From: Patescibacteria group bacterium
GTDB lineage: Bacteria; Patescibacteriota; Microgenomatia; Levybacterales; UBA12049
Assembly: GCA_018900295.1 (NCBI GenBank)
Contig: JAHIGH010000074.1
Span: forward strand, 1-7,891
Direction: 5' to 3'
DNA: 7,891 nt
Shown: piece by piece, positions 1 to 6,012 of the stretch
Numbering within the stretch: position 1 is the first letter of the stretch
Layout of the letters: the number at the start of each line of letters is the position of its first letter
Notes under the pieces: generated by a model
Told to the model about the DNA's origin: nothing
The model's database searches: none
The model's input: the letters and a program-made list of their open reading frames with translations, nothing else
Made by a program: the position numbers and the translations under genes

Positions 1-8
1 AGAGCCTA

Positions 9-37
9 TTGACACTATATAGTGAGCGTGATAATAT
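9..37 (+). promoter_or_regulatory. Candidate sigma70-type promoter before tRNA-Ala
   Basis: A perfect -35 hexamer TTGACA (9-14) is followed after 17 bases by TAATAT (32-37), which matches four of six -10 positions. A perfect 12-base palindrome CACTATATAGTG (13-24) overlaps the -35 box and spacer, so a bound regulator could block it. The element could drive the tRNA and perhaps the rRNA genes. The window starts just upstream, so it is unknown whether a 16S gene precedes it. The rest of 38-192 has no gene that I can see, only a small hairpin ACGATT/AATCGT near 44-67 and AT-rich spacer; a TATAAC at 168-173 lacks a good -35. Confidence 0.5.
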
Positions 38-192
38 AGTTGGACGATTAAACAGAAGAATCGTTTATGATAATGTTTGCAACTAAGTTATTAATTTCAA
101 GCTATTCCGCAGATATTTAACGTCTTCTTTGTGTTTAATTCATTTTTTAAAGTTATTGTTGAACTTTTATAACCGGATATTTGCCCTTTTGC

Positions 193-265
193 GGGCCGGT
201 AGCTTAGCTGGCAGAGCGTCGCGTTTGCATCGCGAAGGTCGAGAGTTCGAATCTCTTCCGGTCCA
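193..265 (+). tRNA. tRNA-Ala (anticodon TGC)
   Basis: All four arms of a tRNA can be folded. The acceptor stem is GGGCCGG with CCGGTCC and the discriminator is A265. The D stem is GCTT/GAGC. The anticodon stem TCGCG/CGCGA closes the loop TTTGCAT with anticodon TGC. The T arm is GAGAG-TTCGAAT-CTCTT. The third acceptor pair is G195:T262, the G3:U70 wobble that alanyl-tRNA synthetase recognises, which independently supports alanine. The CCA tail is not encoded (the gene is followed by CTCTG) and would be added by the CCA-adding enzyme. tRNA-Ala(TGC) is a usual resident of the 16S-23S spacer, so its place upstream of 23S fits a conventional operon, though 16S is not seen here. Confidence 0.97.
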
Positions 266-270
266 CTCTG

Positions 271-352
271 CTAGCGATTAGTAGTTGGTCTTTGGTCATT
301 AGCTAAAGAAGGAATATTTTTAGTCTAACGACTAGTGACTAAAGACTAAAAG
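271..352 (+). repeat. Palindromic element, copy 1 (tRNA-23S spacer)
   Basis: Arms TCTTTGGTCATTAG (about 289-302) and CTAGTGACTAAAGA (332-345) pair over 14 positions if two G:U wobbles are allowed, which is easier to reconcile with folding as RNA than as DNA. The loop includes TAGTCTAACGA. The same vocabulary (TTGGTC, TAGCTAAAGAC, AGTCTAACGA) recurs inside the 23S gene at about 1223-1333 and 4025-4087. No ORF or transposase accompanies it. It is best described as a small non-autonomous dispersed palindrome of unknown origin. Confidence 0.75.
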
Positions 353-379
353 CAAATTTGCTTCGTGATTTGAGGCAAG

Positions 380-404
380 CCCCCTAGTTAGAGGGGGTTT
401 TCTT
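380..404 (+). terminator. Intrinsic terminator-like hairpin after tRNA-Ala
   Basis: CCCCCT (380-385) pairs with AGGGGG (392-397) across a 6-base loop and is followed by TTTTCTT. This is the form of a rho-independent terminator. It lies between the tRNA and 23S, so either transcription partly ends here and 23S has its own promoter, or antitermination carries polymerase through. The following stretch to about 560 holds no gene that I can see; TTGACT at 461-466 has only a poor -10 partner (TGTTAC at 484-489). Confidence 0.6.
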
Positions 405-560
405 CAGATATGTGAGGCGAGAAAAAGACGACGCAAGCTTTTTGTGAGAGCAAGAAGTGTTTGACTCTGCTAGAAAGATTACTTGTTACAGGGGGTTTAT
501 ATTCCTAGTTTTGCCAGAAGGCGGACAGGGTACAAGAATGCTTCTACGGTATATGCGTCG

Positions 561-586
561 CCACGCTTAGCGTGGTTCTTTGAAAA
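561..586 (+). promoter_or_regulatory. rrn antitermination site (boxB-like hairpin plus boxA)
   Basis: The hairpin CCACGC-TTA-GCGTGG (561-575) is followed directly by GGTTCTTTGAAAA (574-586). The latter closely matches the rrn boxA consensus of Gram-positive bacteria (TGTTCTTTGAAAA) and is related to E. coli TGCTCTTTA. boxA RNA binds NusB and NusE (S10) and makes polymerase resist termination. The boxB-boxA order and the position just upstream of 23S match known rrn spacers. The end of boxA overlaps the 23S processing stem. The antitermination role is inferred from sequence similarity. Confidence 0.65.
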
Positions 587-596
587 GTGAAGAGAA
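583..596 (+). other. 23S precursor processing stem, 5' strand
   Basis: AAAAGTGAAGAGAA here is the exact reverse complement of TTCTCTTCACTTTT at 5718-5731, about 5.1 kb downstream. A 14-bp perfect duplex bracketing 23S is the standard RNase III processing stem. Between this strand and the mature 5' end sits a GC-rich hairpin (598-620, CCCCGCCGA/TCGGCGGGG) that has no counterpart on the 3' side. Confidence 0.85.
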
Positions 597-1222
597 GATC
601 CCCGCCGATTCGGCGGGGATAGTGGAAAAGTAAAATACTTATTAATGCCAACAATGGATGCCTAGGAGATTTTGGCCGAGGAAGGACGCAGACGGCGGCG
701 ATACTCGTCGGGGAGGTGTCATCAACCTTTGATCCGGCGGTTTCCGAATGGAGCAATCCGGCCATCGTAAGATGGTCAACCAATCATAAAAATAGTTCCG
801 TAAGGGATTATATAGCGGTTGGCTGGGTACGGCGTGAACTGAAACATCTTAGTAACGCCAGGAAAAGAAATCATATGAGATTCCCTTAGTAGCGGTGAGC
901 GAAAGGGGAAGAGCCTAAACCCGCCGATTCGGCGGGTGTTGCAGGGCAGACGATATTTGAGTGTTGCGAATAGCAGAAAGATCCGGAATGATCTTCCAAA
1001 GAAGGTGAAAGACCTGTATGTGAAATTCAAGACACCGATAGTTTGTACCTAAGTACCATGGAGCACGATTAAACTCTGTGGGAATCCGGGTCGACCACGA
1101 TCCAAGGCTAAATACCAAAATCTACCGATAGTGAACTAGTACCGCGAGGGAAAGGTGAAAAGCACCCCGGAAGGGGAATGAAATAGAACTGAAATTGTTG
1201 GCTAACAAGCAGACGAAGCTGG

Positions 1223-1333
1223 CTGTTGGTCTTTGGCTTTTAGCTATTGGCTATGAGGAAAAATTATTGTAGTCTAACGACGAATAATTTCTTGTGGCTA
1301 AAGACTAATAGCTAGTGACCAATAGCTAGTGAC
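1223..1333 (+). repeat. Palindromic element, copy 2, as an expansion of 23S helix 25
   Basis: This segment has no E. coli equivalent and sits at the tip of H25. CTGTTGGTC (1223-1231) pairs with GACCAATAG (1317-1325), and AAATTATT (1261-1268) pairs with AATAATTT (1283-1290), so the insert forms a long imperfect hairpin. It contains AGTCTAACGACGAATAA and GGCTAAAGACTAATAGCTAGTGACC, resembling copies 1 and 3. H25 is a known location of RNase III-excised intervening sequences in other bacteria. Whether this segment is retained or cut out cannot be seen from DNA. Confidence 0.75.
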
Positions 1334-1576
1334 GTCGTGCCTATTGAAGAATGAGCCGGTGAGTTTTTGATTGCTGCATGTTTAACCAATTTACATTGGG
1401 AAGACGAAGTGAAAGCGAGCCTTAATTGGGCTGTCGCTTTAAGCGACCAGTAGCAGTCATTAAACCCGAAACCGGGTGAGCTAACCTTGAGCAGGGTGAA
1501 CCCCGACTAAAGTCGGGGGGAGGCCCGAACTCGTGACTGTAGCAATAGTCTGAGATGACTTGAGGTTAGGGGCAAT

Positions 1577-1608
<32 letters not shown>

Positions 1609-1842
1609 CCCGAAATATATTAAGGTATAGCGCTTGGTAATTAAAGCAGGAGGTAGAGCACTGAATGGTTTGCGGCGACGCAAGTTGTCGTAACCAATCA
1701 AACTCCGAATGCCTGTCTTTTTTATCCAAGTAGTCAATCTTGTCGGTCTAAGCCGATGAGATTAAAGGGAAACAGCCCAGACTCCCGATTAAGGCCTCAA
1801 AATAGAAGCTAAGTTTTTAAGGAAGTCAAATTCCAGAGACAA

Positions 1843-1873
<31 letters not shown>

Positions 1874-1977
1874 TAAAGATAGCGTAACAGCTCACTGGCG
1901 GATGGAATTTGGCGCCGAAAATGTAACGAGGATTAAGCTTCTTGCCGAAATCGGAGACCTTTTGCTAGAGACTTTAG

Positions 1978-2108
1978 AGTAGTTAAGCCCCACTTCGCTG
2001 AAGCTTCGTTAGGGGCCACCCTTCGCTTGAAAAAGTGAAAGTTGGCATACGAGGTAAAGCGTTGCTGGAAAATTGGCTTGCCACTCCGAAGCCTCTGGCG
2101 AAGGGTGG
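1978..2108 (+). repeat. Stem-loop expansion of 23S helix 45 (IVS-like)
   Basis: E. coli has about 22 nt in H45; here about 130 nt lie between GCCGAAATCGGAG and TAGGGGAGCG. The outer structure includes an 11-bp perfect inverted repeat, CCACCCTTCGC (2016-2026) with GCGAAGGGTGG (2098-2108), enclosing 71 nt, plus a hairpin GCCCC/GGGGC (1987-1991 with 2012-2016). H45 is the second classic intervening-sequence site in enterobacterial 23S. The contents are unlike the TTGGTC palindrome family. I see no ORF and no group I core, so an excised or retained expansion is more likely than a fourth intron. Confidence 0.65.
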
Positions 2109-2518
2109 TAGGGGAGCGTCTTAAGTGCAGTGAAGTCGGTCTGTAAAGATAGATGGAGCGCTTAGGAGTGAGAATGCCGGCATGAGTAGCGAAATGCGCC
2201 TGAGAATGGCGCACACCGAAAGCCCAAGGTTTCCTCCGCAATGTATGTCAACGGAGGGTAAGTCGGGTCCTAAGGGAGTTCCTCGTTAAAGGGGATTAGT
2301 CCGATGGACAAGTCGTTAATATTCGACTACAGGATATATGTATGTAAGGGGATTTCGAAGTTGGAAGAATTGAGCGGGCCGTAAGGCTGCCGTCTAAGCA
2401 GTAAAATAGGGATAACCGGAAAATCCGTTATTCCGATTAATTGAACTGCGATGGAAAGTTCCCTGTTAATCAGGGGACGATTTGATCTCTTTCAGTTTCC
2501 AAGAAACGTCTCATTACG

Positions 2519-2534
2519 CCCCGCTCAGCGGGGC
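2519..2534 (+). repeat. Small GC-rich palindromes of the CCCCGC-GCGGGG type (representative)
   Basis: GCCCCGC-TC-AGCGGGGC here is one of many similar perfect hairpins in the window: 598-620, 919-939, 1501-1519, 2661-2677, 3483-3498, 3698-3712, 5255-5273 and 5596-5613, plus 561-575 as CCACGC/GCGTGG. Most cap rRNA helices or intron P6/P8 stems. Stems are 6-9 bp with short loops, often TTA, GATT or ATTAG. They share composition and shape but not one exact sequence. Confidence 0.55.
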
Positions 2535-2850
2535 AAAACGTATATCTTCCCGTACCGCAAACCGACACAGGTGGGCTGGTCGAGAAGACTAAGGTGATCG
2601 GAAGATGGATGATTCAGGAACTCGGCAAAAAAGCTAGGCGTAACCTATGGGAGATGCCTTGCCCCGCTATGCGGGGCTGCAACAAAAGTTTACTTAGCGA
2701 CTGTTTATCTAAAACACAGGTCCCTGCAAAGCCGAAAGGCAACGTATAGGGGCTGACACCTGCCCAGTGCCGGTAAGTCAATGATCTCTAGTGAAGCTCG
2801 TAAGAGTACAGCTTAGGATCAAAGCTCCGGTGAACGGCAGCAGTAACTAT

Positions 2851-3562
2851 AAACACAGTTTGTAGTTGTAAAAGTCGACTAAATGCTGGAATACCCGTAC
2901 CGTAGTCTGCAAATTAGCGGACAAACGGTTGAAGTATCTGACGCTACCATGTAAAATGGTGATAATGCAGTCAGCGCGGACAATCAGCAGGAAAGACTTG
3001 AGTCGAGAAGAACTAGGATTTTATCTAGCCGGATTTGTTGAAGGAGAAGGTAGTTTTAACGTTTCATTACGAAGGAAGCCTGATTATAAAGTAAGCTGGC
3101 AAGTCGTGATGAGCTTTAATGTCTCACAAAAAGATCCAACAATTTTGTATTTATTACAAGAAGAGTTGGGATGTGGGATTATTAAAATACGTAAAATTGA
3201 TAATCTTTTCTCTTATGATACAACAAATCCAAAGGATATAATCCAAAAAGTTATTCCATATTTTCAGAAATACCCACTGATCTCAGATTCTAAGCAGAAA
3301 AACTTTTTTATTTTTTGCGAAATAGCGCAATTAATGGAAAAAGGTGAGCATAGAAATCTGAAAGGGTTAAAAAGAATTCTTGAACTTCGAGAAACAATTA
3401 ACGAAGGGAAAGGAAGAAAACGAAAATATTTAATAACTGATGTTTTTCCGACTTAAGAATCCTCAGAGACTATATGTCGACTCCCGATTAAATCGGGAAT
3501 GATATAGTCCGACCTCTATAGCGATATAGAGATACGTAATCAATCGTACATGTAACAAAGTG
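2851..3562 (+). ncRNA. Group I intron 1 in 23S, at the position after E. coli U1917
   Basis: The intron follows a U and ends in G, as group I introns do. P1: exon AACTAT (2845-2850) pairs with the guide GTAGTT (2862-2867), giving the splice-site U:G wobble. P3: GTCGAC (2874-2879) with GTCGAC (3476-3481). P element ATGCTGGAA near 2883 and Q element AATCAGCAGGAAAG (2982-2995) form P4. P6 is AGG/CCT. R (CCTCAGAGACTATA, 3461-3474) and S (GATATAGTCC, 3501-3510) form P7. P8 is TCCCGATT/AATCGGGA. P9 is CTCTATA-GCGA-TATAGAG (3514-3531). The P6 loop contains a homing endonuclease gene. It is homologous to intron 2, 14 nt downstream. U1917 is a known bacterial group I site (for example in Coxiella). 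Confidence 0.93.
2929..3456 (+). CDS. LAGLIDADG homing endonuclease, single-motif (I-CreI/I-CeuI type), in intron 1
   Basis: The frame encodes up to 175 residues. One LAGLIDADG motif is visible at residues 29-43 (LGFYLAGFVEGEGSF); the acidic catalytic position is Glu40, as in other family members with GEG in place of GDG. Single-motif enzymes of about 150-170 residues normally work as homodimers and cut the intronless allele to spread the intron; here the target would be 23S near U1917. The start is uncertain. The listed start is TTG; ATG codons follow at 2956 and 2965. Residues 1-23 are encoded by intron core sequence (ISRKD is the Q element), and the family-like part begins at TTG 2998, right after AGGAAAG. 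A product of about 152 residues from 2998 is plausible. The stop lies just before the R element, so the gene fills the P6 loop. Basic C-terminus (KGRKRK). Confidence 0.9.
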   Translation: MKYLTLPCKMVIMQSARTISRKDLSREELGFYLAGFVEGEGSFNVSLRRKPDYKVSWQVVMSFNVSQKDPTILYLLQEELGCGIIKIRKIDNLFSYDTTNPKDIIQKVIPYFQKYPLISDSKQKNFFIFCEIAQLMEKGEHRNLKGLKRILELRETINEGKGRKRKYLITDVFPT

Positions 3563-3576
3563 AACTGTTCTAAGGT
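3563..3576 (+). other. 14-nt micro-exon of 23S (E. coli 1918-1931)
   Basis: AACTGTTCTAAGGT corresponds to the near-universal AACGGTCCTAAGGT, the 3' half of helix 69. It follows the terminal G of intron 1 and ends with U1931, after which intron 2 begins. The two differences from E. coli (G1921 to U, C1924 to U) are matched by changes in the 5' strand of H69 in the preceding exon (C1909 to A at 2842, G1906 to A at 2839), so the stem stays paired. That covariation confirms the exon assignment. Confidence 0.9.
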
Positions 3577-3828
3577 GAAATTCGTCGCCCTAGAAATGAC
3601 GTGTTTTAGAAATCCGACTATATGCTGGAAAGACTCAGCATCCAACAGTACTTTAAAAAGTAACAATCTGATTGGTGGAGTTAATCAGCAGGAAAGACCC
3701 CGCTTAGCGGGGAATCCTCAGAGACTATACGTCGGATGATACATCAGGTGATGTTTCAAAGATATAGTCCGAACTCGTAAGCGATTACGAGAGTCTAAGA
3801 TAAAGGATGTCTTAGGAATAACATATTG
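3577..3828 (+). ncRNA. Group I intron 2 in 23S, at the position after E. coli U1931, no ORF
   Basis: A compact 252-nt intron follows U3576 and ends with G3828. P1: exon CTAAGGT (3570-3576) with GCCCTAG (3587-3593), six pairs and one A:C mismatch, with U:G at the splice site. P3: TCCGAC (3613-3618) with GTCGGA (3731-3736). P: ATGCTGGAA (3622-3630). Q: AATCAGCAGGAAAG (3683-3696). R: CCTCAGAGACTATA (from 3716). S: GATATAGTCC (3761-3770). P8: ACATC/GATGT. P9: CTCGTAA-GCGA-TTACGAG (3774-3791). P3 and P9 covary relative to intron 1. The P6 loop that holds the endonuclease in intron 1 contains only the hairpin CCCCGC-TTA-GCGGGG (3698-3712). U1931 is the group I site known from Thermotoga 23S. It may depend on self-splicing alone. 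Confidence 0.93.
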
Positions 3829-4024
3829 AGCGAAGTTCCTTGTCGGGCAAGTTCCGACCCGCACGAAAGGTAGAACGACTGAGTAACTGTCTTAATCATC
3901 TATCCGGCGAAATTGAGATGGCTGTGAAGACGCGGCCTAGGTATACATGGACAAAAAGACCCCGGGAGCTTTACTGTAGCTTGGCATTTGCAAGCTCGTT
4001 TTAATTGTTTAGAGTAGGAGGGAG

Positions 4025-4090
4025 ATTGGTCGTTGGACTTTGGTCATTAGTCTTTGGTTGACTAATAGCTAAAGACCAACGGCTAATCGT
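4025..4090 (+). repeat. Palindromic element, copy 3, as an expansion of 23S helix 63
   Basis: Arms 4032-4052 and 4060-4080 are imperfect reverse complements over 21 positions, with a few mismatches and G:U pairs, and a 7-nt loop. Core words GGTCATTAGTC, CTAATAGCTAAAGACC and TTGGTCGTTGG are shared with copies 1 and 2. The segment sits between GAGTAGGAGGGAG and AAACACCTCTC, the H63 region, a known variable and fragmentation-prone region of 23S. No coding capacity is seen. Confidence 0.75.
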
Positions 4091-4443
4091 CAGTGAAACA
4101 CCTCTCTTTGAAATGAGTGAGCATCACTTCTTGCCGCATAAAAATACGGCAGAGGGACATTGTCTGGCGGGCAGTTTTACTGGGGAGGTAGACTCCTACA
4201 ACGCAACGGAGTCGCGCAATGGTTGGCTAATCTTGAATGGAAACCAAGATGATAGCGTAAAGGCAAAAGCCAGCTTGACTGCGAGACTTACAAGTCGAGC
4301 AGGTACGAAAGTAGGCCTTAGTGATCCTCCGATGCTTGGTGGCAAGCGCGGAGCTTAACGGCTAAAAGCTACCCCGGGGATAACAGGCTGATCGCATCCA
4401 AGCGTCCACAGCGACGATGCGGTTTGGCACCTCGATGTCGGCT

Positions 4444-5313
4444 TAACGCAAAAGCGTTTGGGCCCTTCAGCGAGTAATTGCTGAAGCAAATTGGCTAATA
4501 ACGGTGAACTCCTAATTGACTGAAAAAGTCTTCTACGATTACAATGGAGTCAATGGACAATACCGTGGGAAGTCGAGGGTTTGTGAAACTAACACAAAGA
4601 CAAGAAGAAATTCTCTTAGGGAAAATGTTGGGAGATGGGTTTCTTGAACAAAACGGAAGGAATGTAAGATTGAAAATAGATCATGGAGCCGATCAAAAAC
4701 ACTATGTTTTTTGGCTTTATGACGAGTTTAAAAATATAGCATTAGAACCTTATCAAATATTTGTTCACGATAAGCGAAATAGTCAAATATATGAACATTG
4801 GCGTTTTGCAACATATTCATTATCAATATTAAATTCCTGGAGAGACTTTTTTTACTTAAACGGGAAAAAATTTATTCCTTTTAGGTTAACTGAGTTAATT
4901 ACTCCTTTGTCTTTGGCGGTTTGGTATATGGATGACGGTTTCCGTCGGACAGATTGTAAAGGTTTATATCTTTGCACATCTGCATATTCGATGGAAGAGC
5001 ATTATTTATTACAGAAGATTCTTGAGCAGAGATTTAAAGTTCAGACATCACTGCATTTTGCAGGTAAGAATGTCAGGATATATGTCTCTTCCTCTCAAGT
5101 AAATAAATTTTGTAATATTGTTCAGCCATTCATATTGCCAAGATTTCAATACAAACTCTTTGACCCCGTAACGACTGATTCTTTAGCAAGCTAAATTGAA
5201 CCTTTAGTTTGTGATAGATGAGATTCTTTATTTTATATGGGAATCATACGCCAACACCCGGATTAGCCGGGTGATGATATAGTCTAACCCTTATGGAAAC
5301 ATGAGATTGGTTG
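4444..5313 (+). ncRNA. Group I intron 3 in 23S, at the position after E. coli U2511
   Basis: The flanking exons read GATGTCGGCT and CATCGCATCC, matching E. coli across U2511/C2512 close to the peptidyl transferase centre. P1: GGCT of the exon plus U4444 pairs with GGGCC (4460-4464), with U4443:G4461 at the splice site, extended by AACGC/GCGTT (4445-4449, 4454-4458). P2: CTTCAGC/GCTGAAG. P3: TTGGC (4491-4495) with GCCAA (5250-5254). P4: ACGGT (4501-4505) with ACCGT (4562-4566). P8: CACCCGG/CCGGGTG (5255-5261, 5267-5273). S: GATATAGTCT (5276-5285). The intron ends in G5313. The 5' strand of P7 is less certain (perhaps AGATT near 5221). Its core differs from introns 1 and 2, suggesting separate acquisition. 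It carries an endonuclease gene. Confidence 0.88.
4544..5194 (+). CDS. LAGLIDADG homing endonuclease, two-motif (I-SceI-like), in intron 3
   Basis: The 216-residue product has two LAGLIDADG motifs: ILLGKMLGDGF (residues 23-33, Asp31) and SLAVWYMDDGF (123-133, Asp130/Asp131). Spacing and the C-terminal pattern (TPLSLAVWYMDDG, then a Tyr/Phe-rich half ending QPFILPRFQYKL) resemble I-SceI and the LAGLIDADG_2 family (PF03161). Two-motif enzymes act as monomers and cut a long asymmetric site, here presumably uninterrupted 23S around U2511. It is unrelated in detail to the intron 1 enzyme. ATG 4544 is the first start; a second in-frame ATG at 4553 follows GGAG by three bases. The first roughly 10-15 codons overlap the P4/P5 core of the ribozyme, so translation and RNA folding compete for the same bases. 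Both catalytic aspartate positions are present, so the gene looks intact. Confidence 0.92.
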   Translation: MESMDNTVGSRGFVKLTQRQEEILLGKMLGDGFLEQNGRNVRLKIDHGADQKHYVFWLYDEFKNIALEPYQIFVHDKRNSQIYEHWRFATYSLSILNSWRDFFYLNGKKFIPFRLTELITPLSLAVWYMDDGFRRTDCKGLYLCTSAYSMEEHYLLQKILEQRFKVQTSLHFAGKNVRIYVSSSQVNKFCNIVQPFILPRFQYKLFDPVTTDSLAS

Positions 5314-5363
5314 CATCGCATCCTGGAGCTGTAGAAGGTTCCAATGGTCCGGCTGTTCGCCGG

Positions 5364-5398
<35 letters not shown>

Positions 5399-5541
5399 AA
5401 GACAGTTCGGTCTCTATCCTGTATACACGTTTGAGATTTGAGGAGGTTCGTCCCTAGTACGAGAGGACTGGGATGTGGGAATCCCTGGTGTGCCAGTTGT
5501 TCCGAAAATGTCGGGCAGTGCTGGGTAGCTAGATTCCTATC

Positions 5542-5574
<33 letters not shown>

Positions 5575-5717
5575 GTCTCCGAGATTAGATCTCGATTCCC
5601 GCCGATTTGGCGGGAGAAAGACCCCTGGTAGACTACCAGGTTGATAGGCGGGCGGTGTAAGTGCAGTAATGCATTGAGCTTACCCGTACTAATGGTCGAG
5701 AAGTAAAACTTTTCCTA

Positions 5718-5731
5718 TTCTCTTCACTTTT
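5718..5731 (+). other. 23S precursor processing stem, 3' strand
   Basis: TTCTCTTCACTTTT is the perfect complement of 583-596 and starts directly after the deduced 23S 3' end. RNase III cleavage in this duplex would release pre-23S. Confidence 0.85.
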
Positions 5732-5750
5732 TAGGGAGCCTGAAATTGGC

Positions 5751-5839
5751 TGTCATTGCGAGGAGTACCACGATAGTTGGCGACGAAGCAATCTATTTTA
5801 ACGGGATTGCCGCGCTCCTTTCGGTCGCTCGCAATGACA
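5751..5839 (+). repeat. Long interspersed palindrome in the 23S-5S spacer
   Basis: TGTCATTGCGAG (5751-5762) is the exact reverse complement of CTCGCAATGACA (5828-5839). Inner parts (GAAGCAATCT and GGGATTGCCGCGCTCC) extend the pairing imperfectly to a short central loop. The sequence matches from memory a TGTCATTGCGAG palindrome seen dispersed in many unrelated bacterial genomes. It has no ORF, so it would be a non-autonomous element. It is transcribed between 23S and 5S if they are co-transcribed. Confidence 0.8.
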
Positions 5840-5850
5840 ATAGAAATTGA

Positions 5851-5993
5851 AAAGAGAAATTTTCTGGTGATTTGAGCGATGTGGCACCACCTCTTCCCAT
5901 TCCGAACAGAGAAGTGAAACGCATCAGCGCTTACGATACTAAACACGATAGGTTGTTTGGGAAAATAGGTCATCGCCAGGAGATTTCTCTTTT
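5851..5993 (+). other. 5S precursor stem and probable rRNA terminator
   Basis: AAAGAGAAAT (5851-5860) is the exact complement of ATTTCTCTTT (5983-5992) and extends helix I of 5S to about 20 pairs. The 3' strand ends in a run of five T residues (5990-5994). It can act as the processing stem, and with the T run possibly as the end of the rRNA transcript. No other strong terminator follows closely; a weak candidate is the TCCGC-TTCG-GCGGA hairpin at 6049-6062 followed by TTT. Confidence 0.6.
5862..5981 (+). rRNA. rrf: 5S ribosomal RNA
   Basis: The segment holds 5S hallmarks: CCACCTCTTCCCATTCCGAACAG, the loop C motif GAAGTGAAACGC and a closing helix I. TTCTGGTGA (5862-5870) pairs with TCGCCAGGA (5973-5981), giving about 120 nt. 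It is a structural RNA of the large subunit, downstream of 23S as usual. Ends are by helix I and may shift by a base or two. Confidence 0.95.
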
Positions 5994-6012
5994 TAATCCA
6001 CCTTCGCGGAAT

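Noticed and set aside
1..192. 3' end of 16S rRNA at the left edge
   Set aside because: The anti-Shine-Dalgarno tail (GGATCACCTCCTTT) and the preceding helix are absent, so 16S is either further left or unlinked.
2016..2108. Fourth group I intron in helix 45
   Set aside because: No P/Q/R/S elements or splice-site guide; a simple expansion or intervening sequence explains it.
4113..4358. Plus-strand open frame of 81 codons within 23S
   Set aside because: It covers conserved domain IV/V rRNA sequence; the translation is a shadow of structural RNA.
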